A stretch of 6,836 bases of DNA from JBCCSZ01 sp039199225 (GCA_039199225.1 JBCCSZ010000366.1:1-6836); one strand, 5' to 3'. Counted from the stretch's first letter, positions 1 through 6,469 are shown. Made by a program: numbers and translations. The notes: generated from the sequence alone by a model not told the origin.

Positions 1-3000
1 GAGTTGGAAGCGAACATTCAATGGTCCTCCTCTAAAGTCACTCAGATCAACATAGGTATCGATCCAATCATCTGAGCGGTCTCCCCAGTAAGCGGGGAAG
101 TCTTCTCTAACGAAGGTGAAGAAGGAAATTGGGCCACTATAACCATTGCGAAGAATTCGATCACCAGAGTTTTCATACTCGCCGTCGAAAGAATCTTCGT
201 CTGGAGTGAGTTCGACAATACCACCATCGAAGCCAGCTTCTGTCTGGTACTTATGGTAAAAGCGCAAGACTGGATTGGCACCCAAAACTGTGATGGGGTC
301 TTGTGTAAAAAGCGATTGTCTTGTTTCTGCGGAAGAATCCTTGGCAAACCAAGCAAAGTCTCCCTTGAATCCGCCGTCAATATCGGAAATAATCCAACCA
401 ACTTCGCTGACATCTTCGCCTTCAATGCTCTTGGTGTCAAACCAGGTATCGATGGAGTTGTCATCCACTGGATCGTAGAAATAGCGAATGGAAACATTGC
501 TGTCACTGGTTTTTTGTCTATAGGTGAAGGTGAATTCTTGGTTGGTTGCTACGTCTGGAATGTCTACAGAAATCATATCACCAACAACATTGGCTGTCAG
601 TCCATTGCTAATGGAACCAGCTACATAGGTCGTACCATCCAACTCATCCGTTACATTGAGGCCCGTAGCTGTGGACTCTTTGTCGTTGCGAACAGTGATG
701 GTTACCGTTGTTTCCTGGCCGGCATCTACTAGAGGAGACATGGACTTAGAGATTTTCAACTCTCTAACATATCTTGGAGGAAGGTCAAACGCTTCAATGC
801 CATCGCCAACGTTGTCCACCAATCCCTGGTCTGCGCTAAAGCCTAAACCTCTGGATGCAAAGATTTGCCAAAGCAACTCATTATCAACACCATCATATAA
901 GTCTTGCTCAGCTTGAAGGATGGCATCTCTGGAATCGACAAAACCTGGGAAGCAAGGCTGGTTTTTCAATCCTTCCATAACCAGTAAAATGGCTCTGCTG
1001 TTTCCAGAATTTTTGTTCGTTATATCCGGATCATAACCATACTTATCGACCAATGCCCAGTACATATCCCAAAGCATTGAGCAGAATACAAATCCGACAC
1101 CATGTGGTACAGGTAGACTAGCAATATCCTTATAAGTCACCGAGTTGATGCTACGGTCGGTTGTGTAAGGTAGTGGGCGGAAACCCTTGCCATCTGTTGG
1201 TTGGCGGGAAGGGAAAGTTCCGATTGAGCGAATGTCCTCGCCTTTGTCTCCGTCTTCGACTGTTGTAACCAGAGTGAAGAAATCACTCCAACCCTCTCCG
1301 GCTTGTTCGCCAATAACCGCATCGTTCTCTGTGATGGTCAAGCAAAGGTTGAAAGGACCACCCGTTAGGCGGTTGCTAATGCCGTGGCCATATTCGTGAG
1401 CGATGATACCGTTGTCAAAGTCGCCATCGAGTTCTTCTGGGCCAGGGAAGCTAGGTTGTTCGAAGGTAATGTTGAGTCCACTGCCCGCGAAAACACGGAT
1501 GCGTGCGCAATCTTCGCGACCCATCATCAATACAGGGATGGTCACATCGTTTCCAACAGCTCCTGCACCCATTGTGATGACACCATCACCACGAACATTA
1601 CAGATCAGTACACCAATCGCTCCTTCTTCCTGGGCAGCCAATGCTTTGAATCCAAACTCGCAAGTACCCCGATCGATCAATGCAATTTTGCCGTCGATCT
1701 CGCTCCCGTTGGCAATAGGCTGGCAGGCATCCGTTGTAGCACCTCTTTCATCGTCTATAATTACAACTTCTCCCGTGATGGGATTTTGCGTAATATCTGA
1801 ACCCCACTCCCAGTTAGCACCCGATTGTCCTGCTTCGTAGAGTCCTGCAACAGCGGCTGGCTCGTTGACCTTAATCAGATCGTTGGCTGCAAAGCCTTTG
1901 GTCCATACGAACATACTGATGTAGCTGGTATCTCCATCAAAAGATGGTGTAAAGGTGGCGTTGTTTACTGTGCGGTTTCCTTGTGCGTTAGGCTCTGCAC
2001 CCGCTTGTGCGCGTGAAAACATCTGATCGCCTTCTCTTCCGCCATTGCCGTAGTTGTTCTGCTGATAGTTACCTGCTTCCTCTGTAAAACCATATTGGTA
2101 AGAAAAGTCATGGAGGAAATTGGTGGCATAAAAAAGGTTAACGGTACCTGCATCGATGTGGTCGATAGGCTCGTCATTTTGGTCGTAAGGAAAATCGAAG
2201 AGCATGTTCATACCACCATCTGGCTCATTGTTGTCGCTTCTGAGGTTGCCGTCCCGATCTTCATAGGCATGAACATTATTGCCTCGTGTGATGCTGTATT
2301 CATCGCCATCCATTCCATCGGTATCGTGCCATCCGAATGGAGAGGCTGTTGGATCGTGTGGATCTGCTGCCAGGACACGACTGCCGTGGTTAGGGCTTTC
2401 CGTAGGAAATTCAAACACATTGTAGGTCGCACCCATTGCTGTTGGCGCGGCAGCTACTTTGCGAGTGGTGGATGTCGTTTTCTTTTGGCGATCGATATTG
2501 TCGCAAATCGCAGAACTATGTTCAGGATAATAAGAGGCAGCGTGTGTCAGGTTTTCTTTGTTGAGAACGTTGCCGGTTTGCGCATCGATTCTAGTCCGCC
2601 ATTTGTTTACACTGCCGTTTGGCTGAAGGATGACGTTCCAAGCTAGTTTGAGGCTGCCATCTTTCAATTTGTGGTAACAAAGATCAGACTTGATGTTGTG
2701 AGCTGCAATTCCTGCTGCTCGGTATTCGAAATGCATGCCGTCTGTTGCCTTTACCTCGTTGAGTGACATGCGAGCCTGTGGAATGTTCAGGTCAGAGATG
2801 ACCTTGTATACGGCTGCTTGGGAGCTAATGGCAGACGAAGTTGCATTGACTTTCTGAGCGAGCTTAGCTGTCAGGCGATGTCCAATGTTGGAAGCCTTTC
2901 CGTCTTTGGTTACCCCGACGTTGAGAACAGCATTGGCCACTTCGATACCTTGATGGCGCTGTACGAAGAAGAAGCGGGTTTTCCCGCTGTGCTTATCCGT

Positions 3001-3186
3001 ATAGTGAGCGCTGAGGTGTAAGTCTTTAATATCTTCTTTTGTCAGTCCCCATTTCTCAAAATTTTGTTCGATATGTTGCCTGGCGATATCCAGTGGGGCA
3101 AGGGATTGCGCCTGTAGGCCAACAACCGCGATCATACATCCCGAGAAGGCGATGATTGCAGCCAATCTTGTAAACACTCTTAGCAT
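1..3186 (-). CDS. Secreted M36 (fungalysin-like) zinc metallopeptidase with PA insertion; C-terminus off the left edge
   Basis: The frame is open without interruption from an ATG at 3184-3186 to the left edge, giving 1062 codons and no stop. An in-frame stop at 3205-3207 fixes the start within seven codons. Residues 1-26 form a signal peptide: Arg3/Arg7, a hydrophobic core, and a probable signal peptidase I site after LQA (24-26). An FTP propeptide follows at about 47-105 (QRHQGIEV), then a PepSY-like part at about 135-215. The M36 catalytic region spans about 240-800, with FYATNFLHDFSYQYGFTEEAGN at its start and the zinc site HEYGH at 597-601. His597 and His601 are ligands, Glu598 is the catalytic base, and the third ligand is Glu631 in GEGWSDFF. 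A PA domain (about 445-575, IALIDRGTCEFGF) is inserted before the zinc motif. After the protease come a DUF11-like segment (about 806-870) and a jelly-roll-like domain (about 905 onward). The likely role is extracellular protein degradation after propeptide removal. A C-terminal secretion signal (type IX) would be expected but is not visible. Confidence 0.93.
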   Translation of the reverse strand, partial: MLRVFTRLAAIIAFSGCMIAVVGLQAQSLAPLDIARQHIEQNFEKWGLTKEDIKDLHLSAHYTDKHSGKTRFFFVQRHQGIEVANAVLNVGVTKDGKASNIGHRLTAKLAQKVNATSSAISSQAAVYKVISDLNIPQARMSLNEVKATDGMHFEYRAAGIAAHNIKSDLCYHKLKDGSLKLAWNVILQPNGSVNKWRTRIDAQTGNVLNKENLTHAASYYPEHSSAICDNIDRQKKTTSTTRKVAAAPTAMGATYNVFEFPTESPNHGSRVLAADPHDPTASPFGWHDTDGMDGDEYSITRGNNVHAYEDRDGNLRSDNNEPDGGMNMLFDFPYDQNDEPIDHIDAGTVNLFYATNFLHDFSYQYGFTEEAGNYQQNNYGNGGREGDQMFSRAQAGAEPNAQGNRTVNNATFTPSFDGDTSYISMFVWTKGFAANDLIKVNEPAAVAGLYEAGQSGANWEWGSDITQNPITGEVVIIDDERGATTDACQPIANGSEIDGKIALIDRGTCEFGFKALAAQEEGAIGVLICNVRGDGVITMGAGAVGNDVTIPVLMMGREDCARIRVFAGSGLNITFEQPSFPGPEELDGDFDNGIIAHEYGHGISNRLTGGPFNLCLTITENDAVIGEQAGEGWSDFFTLVTTVEDGDKGEDIRSIGTFPSRQPTDGKGFRPLPYTTDRSINSVTYKDIASLPVPHGVGFVFCSMLWDMYWALVDKYGYDPDITNKNSGNSRAILLVMEGLKNQPCFPGFVDSRDAILQAEQDLYDGVDNELLWQIFASRGLGFSADQGLVDNVGDGIEAFDLPPRYVRELKISKSMSPLVDAGQETTVTITVRNDKESTATGLNVTDELDGTTYVAGSISNGLTANVVGDMISVDIPDVATNQEFTFTYRQKTSDSNVSIRYFYDPVDDNSIDTWFDTKSIEGEDVSEVGWIISDIDGGFKGDFAWFAKDSSAETRQSLFTQDPITVLGANPVLRFYHKYQTEAGFDGGIVELTPDEDSFDGEYENSGDRILRNGYSGPISFFTFVREDFPAYWGDRSDDWIDTYVDLSDFRGGPLNVRFQL

Positions 3187-3503
3187 ATTCTGTACAAGTT
3201 TTGATTACGAAAAGATGATTTAAGTTGTGATTTCCCGTCTAGTGAGCGGGTAAGCTTCCTGAAGGGAGCTTGTCAATTCGAAAATTTGCTACAAAATCGT
3301 AGATTTTTACCAACCTTACCTGCCCATCAGCAGGAATTTTCCTTAAAATCTCCTATTTGTAGCGACTTAATTTAAGGCAGTAATAGTGTCAGTTGGTACG
3401 GAAGCTCAATTTACTCAAAATTGAATAAGATTATCAGGTATTTGCGAAGCATTCTGTTTAAGCTTGGCGACATTTATTGTTAAAATGACCATCTTTGCAA
3501 GCT
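3187..3503. other. Divergent intergenic region with small hairpins, no gene
   Basis: This 317-bp gap separates the start of the M36 protease (leftward) from the start of the rRNA methyltransferase (rightward), so it must carry promoters for both. I found no convincing Bacteroidota -33/-7 pair (TTTG and TAnnTTTG) on either strand and no ORF worth calling. It contains three short inverted repeats: CCCG/CGGG at 3234-3250, an 8-bp stem with a TGAA loop at 3252-3271, and CCTGC/GCAGG at 3319-3334. No T-run follows any of them, so they are not obvious terminators. Confidence 0.6.
3252..3271 (-). promoter_or_regulatory. Hairpin in the presumed 5' leader of the M36 protease
   Basis: Left arm AAGCTTCC (3252-3259), loop TGAA, right arm GGGAGCTT (3264-3271) pair over 8 bp with one T-G wobble. 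It lies 65 bp upstream of the protease ATG, next to a second small stem (3234-3250). On the minus strand the two would form tandem hairpins in the leader if transcription starts further upstream. No T-run follows on either strand. A regulatory role (mRNA stability or protein binding) is inference only. Confidence 0.3.
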
Positions 3504-4244
3504 ATGAGTAAGCAAAACATCATCTATGGGAGGCATCCCGTTTTGGATGCTTTAAAGTCGGGACAGTCGATCGACAAAATCCTCCTTCAGAAGGGAGGGC
3601 GTGGCCTTTATGAAAAAGAGCTGAGGACCTTGGCTGCGGAGCAACACATTCCACTGCAATATGTTCCGAAGGAGAAGCTCAACCGAGTAACCGGGGGCAA
3701 TCATCAAGGCGTTATTGCGTTTGCTGCGCTGGTTGCCTATCAGCGCTTGGAGGACATCCGTCCTTTCCTGTTCGAGCAGTCGGTAACTCCTTTGATCGTC
3801 TTATTGGATGGTGTGACCGATGTGCGGAATTTTGGGGCCATTGCGCGCTCTGCCGAATGCTTGGGCGCGCATGCGCTGGTTGTGGCCTCCAAGTCGGCCG
3901 CACCCATCAATGCTGAGTCTGTCAAGACATCGGCAGGGGCATTGACTCGGATACCTGTATGTCGGGTGCCTAGTTTGGGGCTGGCGATTCAACAATTGCA
4001 GATGTCTGGTCTGATGGTTTTGGCCAGTGATTTACAGGCAGAGAAACAGTTGTTTGAATTGGAGTTGGGTGGGCCTACAGCTATTTTGCTGGGATCGGAA
4101 GGTGCTGGGGTACAAGCCACACTGCTCCGGAAGGCGGACGAGCGTTTCATCATTCCGCAGCGGGGAGAGACGGATTCTCTAAATGTGTCGGTAGCTGCCG
4201 GTGTGATACTTTACGAAATTTTGCGGCAGCGCCTTCAACAATAA
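3504..4244 (+). CDS. rlmB: 23S rRNA (guanosine-2'-O-)-methyltransferase, SpoU/TrmH family, probably RlmB
   Basis: This 246-residue protein has the usual length and order for RlmB-type enzymes, which use S-adenosylmethionine to methylate a ribose 2'-OH in the peptidyl-transferase loop of 23S rRNA (G2251 in E. coli). Residues 5-75 form the SpoU substrate-binding domain, opening with IIYGRHPVLDAL and containing GNHQGV. The SPOUT trefoil-knot catalytic domain follows, with all three motifs: NFGAIARSAE (109-118, with Asn109 and Arg115), LLGSEGAG (195-202), and PQRGETDSLNVSVAAG (218-233, with Asn227). ATG at 3504 is chosen because the family begins a few residues before the YGRHPV block; an in-frame TTG at 3495 would add only three residues. 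No strong Shine-Dalgarno is visible, as is normal in Bacteroidota. The gene is divergent from the protease and convergent with the S24 regulator, so it is probably monocistronic. The exact rRNA target is inferred from family resemblance. Confidence 0.9.
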   Translation: MSKQNIIYGRHPVLDALKSGQSIDKILLQKGGRGLYEKELRTLAAEQHIPLQYVPKEKLNRVTGGNHQGVIAFAALVAYQRLEDIRPFLFEQSVTPLIVLLDGVTDVRNFGAIARSAECLGAHALVVASKSAAPINAESVKTSAGALTRIPVCRVPSLGLAIQQLQMSGLMVLASDLQAEKQLFELELGGPTAILLGSEGAGVQATLLRKADERFIIPQRGETDSLNVSVAAGVILYEILRQRLQQ

Positions 4245-4254
4245 TGTAGCGCAT

Positions 4255-4285
4255 AAAAAAATCTCCCGGATTGTTAATCCGGGAG
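4255..4285 (-). terminator. Strong intrinsic terminator of the S24 regulator gene (minus strand)
   Basis: CTCCCGGATT (4263-4272) and AATCCGGGAG (4276-4285) form a perfect 10-bp, GC-rich stem with a 3-nt loop. Read on the minus strand it is followed, after one A, by seven consecutive T (the A-run at 4255-4261). That is a textbook factor-independent terminator, 64 bp past the regulator's stop codon. On the plus strand the sequence after the stem is not T-rich, so it should act mainly leftward and also shield rlmB from antisense transcription. Confidence 0.88.
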
Positions 4286-4343
4286 CAGGAATCAAAAAAC
4301 AGCAGGATATGATTAGAGAGACTATCCTAATAATTATCGTCTG

Positions 4344-4376
4344 AGAAGGTTAAAAGAAACCTGTCAACCTTCTTTT
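4344..4376 (+). terminator. Probable plus-strand terminator of rlmB, overlapping the end of the opposing gene
   Basis: AGAAGGTT (4344-4351) and AACCTTCT (4366-4373) are a perfect 8-bp inverted repeat with a 14-nt loop, and the right arm runs directly into TTT (T-run 4373-4376 after a C). On the plus strand this resembles a modest intrinsic terminator, about 100 bp past the rlmB stop. The right arm lies in the last codons of the convergent S24 regulator, and the left arm covers its stop codon. The stem is short and AT-rich, so confidence is moderate. Confidence 0.45.
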
Positions 4377-5072
4377 GACTCGGAGTAGCTTTCGGACTTC
4401 TGTCAACTCGATGATAAAAGGATCGTATTCGAGGTAGTTGTCCGAAATAAGCTTGAGATGGGTCCATCTGCCATATTTATCCAGGCATCGTTTGACCCTT
4501 TTTACCCAGACAGATTGGTTGGCTACGACGGCATAGATATCGTTGTCTACCATCTCGTGTTTTTCTTTGAGTGGGGTACAGATAACCATGTCACCTGCCA
4601 AAATGGTTGGCGACATACTTTCCCCGTTGATATTGAATGCAACCAAGTCTCCCTCAAGACCTGGTATGTGAAAGCTTTCGTTTTCTTCCAATAGATCGAC
4701 CCCTACGGTGTTGCTGGCAAAGGCTTCGATATTGGTGAAAAGAATGTTTGGTGAAAAATTAATTCCAAGCGCCATCGCTAATTTTTTTTCCGGATCAGGA
4801 ATCCTTGGCTTCTCAAATGGTGTCCCAATTCCTTGGAACATGTACGCTTCGCTGATGTCGTAGTGAGCGCAAAGGTGTTTGGCCTGTTCATAGGTGATGG
4901 TTCTTTTGCTCTGTAGGAACAGGTCGATGATGTGGCCCTTGGTCCCTATTTTATGTGCAAAAGCGGATTTGCTTTTTTGTCTGCAGTTTTTAACAATCTC
5001 GCCGCGCTCTACCAACTGCTGGTAAACCTCCTTGAAACGTCTGTTGAGTTCTTTTCTTTTTGCGTTCTCCAT
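4350..5072 (-). CDS. LexA/CI-like S24 transcriptional regulator (paralog 1, Ala-Ser at the cleavage position)
   Basis: The product has 240 residues. An N-terminal helix-turn-helix-type domain (about 5-86, from ELNRRFKEVY to GIGTPF) resembles the CI/XRE-like domains that precede S24 folds in Bacteroidota. The C-terminal S24 domain (about 108-235) has the nucleophile Ser152 in GESMSPTI and the general base Lys191 in VWVKRV, 39 residues apart, so the dyad is intact. Where LexA-like proteins carry the scissile Ala-Gly, this one reads AFASN (Ala119-Ser120), which may reduce or alter self-cleavage. I chose ATG 5072 because it aligns residue for residue with the start of the paralog at 6405 (M-N8-LN-RF). 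An in-frame ATG at 5135 would add 21 residues with no counterpart. The protein is probably a repressor relieved by stress or by RecA-stimulated autoproteolysis. Its targets are unknown, and autoregulation is inferred. Transcription should end at 4255-4285. Confidence 0.87.
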   Translation of the reverse strand: MENAKRKELNRRFKEVYQQLVERGEIVKNCRQKSKSAFAHKIGTKGHIIDLFLQSKRTITYEQAKHLCAHYDISEAYMFQGIGTPFEKPRIPDPEKKLAMALGINFSPNILFTNIEAFASNTVGVDLLEENESFHIPGLEGDLVAFNINGESMSPTILAGDMVICTPLKEKHEMVDNDIYAVVANQSVWVKRVKRCLDKYGRWTHLKLISDNYLEYDPFIIELTEVRKLLRVKRRLTGFF

Positions 5073-5177
5073 CACGGCGACTATTCGTTCTTTTGTTGTA
5101 AATAAGCAGTTTGTAAAATCGAATGGACGACTCATTTGCAGGAAAGCTTTTACCCATACATTATTTGGAATGCTCGT

Positions 5178-5193
5178 CGATGCTTCCGCATCG
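5178..5193. repeat. Perfect 6-bp inverted repeat with TTCC loop
   Basis: CGATGC (5178-5183) and GCATCG (5188-5193) flank TTCC. The hairpin lies about 105 bp before the chosen start of the first S24 regulator and 43 bp before its alternative start at 5135. It is bracketed by TGCAGG (5137-5142) and CCTGCA (5194-5199), which could pair as an outer stem. It may be a leader hairpin or an operator half-site pair; nothing in the sequence decides. Confidence 0.35.
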
Positions 5194-5360
5194 CCTGCAG
5201 TTTTTGCTTGGTCTATAAAAAGTTTCTTTTCAACTTCTTGTTAGCTCAGTGGCTACAAACGGTTTAAGTAGTATGGCTGAAAATTGATGCAAAGACTTTG
5301 AAGTTTGGTTCTTTAACCGTCTACTTTACAGGCAATGTTATCAGCCGCTTAAGTACCATA

Positions 5361-5381
5361 CAAATATAAACAAATAATTTA
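5361..5381 (-). promoter_or_regulatory. Candidate -7 box plus shared AT-rich operator-like motif upstream of S24 regulator 1
   Basis: Positions 5361-5368 read TATATTTG on the minus strand, an exact match to the Bacteroidota -7 consensus TAnnTTTG. No good TTTG sits at the expected 19-21 bp spacing (TTTC at 5387-5390 is the nearest), so the promoter is tentative. Overlapping it, 5366-5381 reads ATAAACAAAT-AA-TTTA, which matches 14 of 16 bases at 6470-6485 upstream of the second regulator. The overlap of a -7 box with a motif shared by both regulators would fit repression, but that is inference. Confidence 0.35.
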
Positions 5382-5441
5382 ATTATGAAAAATTTAAAAA
5401 CAAAAAATGTTTTATTTTCTTTTCAGCTCTGTTCTTTTCGG

Positions 5442-5478
5442 TGGGTAATCCTACAGGGACATTTTGGGTAATGTCCTA
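5442..5478. repeat. Short direct repeats overlapping an inverted repeat
   Basis: TGGGTAAT occurs at 5442-5449 and 5465-5472, 23 bp apart, each followed by TCCTA or CCTA. Inside this, GGACATT (5457-5463) and AATGTCC (5470-5476) form a perfect 7-bp inverted repeat with a 6-nt spacer. The palindrome size and spacing would suit a dimeric repressor site; no T-run follows, so it is not a terminator. The function is unassigned. Confidence 0.35.
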
Positions 5479-5585
5479 TCAACTGAATGTCTCAGCCTGT
5501 TTGACGAAGTGGATGGATGTAAGGGAGGGATGATTGTTGGAGGGCATTGATTGTCTTTTGAATGCTTTTGTTGAAATGGGGTAAG

Positions 5586-5625
5586 AATGAACAGGTCGGA
5601 GCAGAGGGTGAGTCTGTCCGACCTG
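5586..5625 (-). terminator. Probable terminator of S24 regulator 2 (minus strand)
   Basis: CAGGTCGGA (5592-5600) and TCCGACCTG (5617-5625) form a perfect 9-bp GC-rich stem, which can extend past a bulged G by CAGA/TCTG (5602-5605 and 5613-5616) to a 7-nt loop. On the minus strand it is followed by TTCATTCTT, a T-rich but broken tract. It begins 39 bp after the stop of the second regulator, so it should end that transcript and make the first regulator depend on its own promoter. Confidence 0.65.
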
Positions 5626-5664
5626 AAAAGATCATTTGTGTTTCATTGTACTATACTATGGAAA

Positions 5665-6405
5665 TCAGATTTTGCTGATGACCCGAATGAGTTGATACAG
5701 TCGGGTGTGTTCGTTCACTTCCTCTTCGAAAGGTGGAAATTCGAGGTGGTTAGCAGAAATCAGGTTTAAGCGATGGATGCGACCCTTGTTGTTGCGGATG
5801 CCTTGCACATGCTTGATCCAAAGGGAGCCATTGCTTTTGATGGCATATATAGAATTGTCCTTGATTTCATAGACACCATTGATTTGTCTACAGATGACAA
5901 TATCACCATCTTGGATGACTGGTGTCATACTATTACCCTCAATGGGAAAGGCTACAAGTCCACTGCCGCTGACCCCAGGCATAGAGAAAAACTCATGCTC
6001 TTCACTGGCTGCATTACCTCCTCCTACATCTACACCTGAACCGGCAAATGCTTGGACGCTGGTGAACAAAATGTTTCCTTTTCTGCGAGGGCCATTGTTA
6101 GTAGAGGTAGCCTGTGGCAGATCGATGCCAAAAGGCGTTCCGATTCCATCGACCAGATACGATTCATTGACACCATACTCACGGCAAATAGCTCTAGCAT
6201 GGCGATAGTCTATGACGCGCTTGTCGTCTGGATTCAGGAAGGCACGAACAATATGTCCATAGGAGCGATTTCCCAGAATTTTATCTGCAAAATCACCCAT
6301 ACCCCTGCCATTTCGGTCATTGAGGATGACATCGCCGCGTTCAAGTAATAGTTTGAAGACCTCTCGAAAACGATTGTTTAGTTGGATTCTATCATCTCTA
6401 ATCAT
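5665..6405 (-). CDS. LexA/CI-like S24 transcriptional regulator (paralog 2, Ala-Gly cleavage site kept)
   Basis: The product has 246 residues with the same two-part plan as the neighbouring regulator. An N-terminal helix-turn-helix-type domain spans about 5-92 (QLNNRFREVF to GIGTPF). A linker of about 20 residues rich in Asn, Thr, Arg and Lys follows, then an S24 domain from about 111. Ser159 in EGNSMTPVI and Lys198 in LWIKHV are 39 residues apart and form the expected dyad. VQAFAGSG provides Ala121-Gly122 at the usual self-cleavage position, so RecA-stimulated or spontaneous autoproteolysis is plausible. Across residues 151-172 it shares 14 of 22 residues with 144-165 of the other regulator, so the two are clear paralogs. 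A Gly/Ser-rich loop (123-134) after the cleavage position is longer than in the paralog. The start ATG is preceded by AT-rich DNA with no Shine-Dalgarno and by two TTAAAACAAT repeats, which may be operators. The gene lies 77 bp after a GNAT gene on the same strand. Its targets are unknown. Confidence 0.88.
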   Translation of the reverse strand: MIRDDRIQLNNRFREVFKLLLERGDVILNDRNGRGMGDFADKILGNRSYGHIVRAFLNPDDKRVIDYRHARAICREYGVNESYLVDGIGTPFGIDLPQATSTNNGPRRKGNILFTSVQAFAGSGVDVGGGNAASEEHEFFSMPGVSGSGLVAFPIEGNSMTPVIQDGDIVICRQINGVYEIKDNSIYAIKSNGSLWIKHVQGIRNNKGRIHRLNLISANHLEFPPFEEEVNEHTRLYQLIRVISKI

Positions 6406-6420
6406 TGTAATGACTTTAGT

Positions 6421-6461
6421 TTAAAACAATATGTGAGATATTGGACGTAAGTTAAAACAAT
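6421..6461. repeat. Two exact TTAAAACAAT direct repeats, 31 bp apart, upstream of S24 regulator 2
   Basis: TTAAAACAAT occurs at 6421-6430 and 6452-6461, start to start 31 bp, close to three turns of B-DNA, so both copies would face the same side of the helix. The first lies 16 bp before the regulator's ATG at 6405. A related TAAACAAT lies inside the start of the gene on the minus strand (about 6370-6378). This is the position and geometry expected for a repeated operator for the regulator itself, but the DNA is AT-rich and chance repeats are possible. Confidence 0.45.
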
Positions 6462-6469
6462 TATTATTA

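Larger units (their letters stand above)
5073..5664. other. Long intergenic region between the two S24 regulator genes
   Basis: This gap of 592 bp (529 bp if the upstream regulator starts at 5135) has no convincing gene. It contains, left to right: a 6-bp hairpin with a TTCC loop (5178-5193); two TTAAGTA elements near 5256 and 5350; a candidate -7 box overlapping a motif shared with the other regulator (5361-5381); a very AT-rich stretch (5360-5420); a direct repeat TGGGTAAT (5442-5449 and 5465-5472); a 7-bp inverted repeat (5457-5476); and the terminator hairpin of the second regulator (5592-5625). The leader and promoter of the first regulator must lie here. Confidence 0.6.

Noticed and set aside
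42..2646. Several open frames inside the protease region, for example 42-506 (minus), 253-732, 1384-1800 and 2095-2646 (plus)
   Set aside because: The protease frame is open throughout with continuous recognisable domains (FTP, PA, HEYGH). The others are low-complexity shadows in other frames with no family resemblance.
3130..3142. Lipobox-like FSGC in the protease signal peptide
   Set aside because: Phe at the -3 position is atypical, and the hydrophobic core continues after the Cys (MIAVVGL) to a good signal peptidase I site, so a secreted protein is more likely than a lipoprotein.
3495..3503. TTG at 3495 as the start of rlmB
   Set aside because: The ATG three codons downstream gives a normal family N-terminus and is the more usual start codon. 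The extra residues add nothing recognisable.
3700..3995. Minus-strand frames of about 60 codons inside rlmB
   Set aside because: They overlap the conserved SPOUT motifs on the opposite strand and resemble no family.
4304..4328. AGGATA/TATCCT inverted repeat between rlmB and the S24 regulator
   Set aside because: The stem is only 6 bp with a 13-nt loop and no T-run. It is weak beside the two better terminator candidates.
4458..6348. Plus-strand frames opposite the S24 genes (4458-4694, 5773-6039, 5879-6208, 6052-6348)
   Set aside because: They are antisense to well-supported regulator genes and show no recognisable domains.
4350..6405. Prophage or mobile element suggested by two CI/LexA-like repressors
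   Set aside because: No integrase, Cro, antirepressor, replication or structural genes, attachment repeats or transposase are present. The flanks are housekeeping-type genes.
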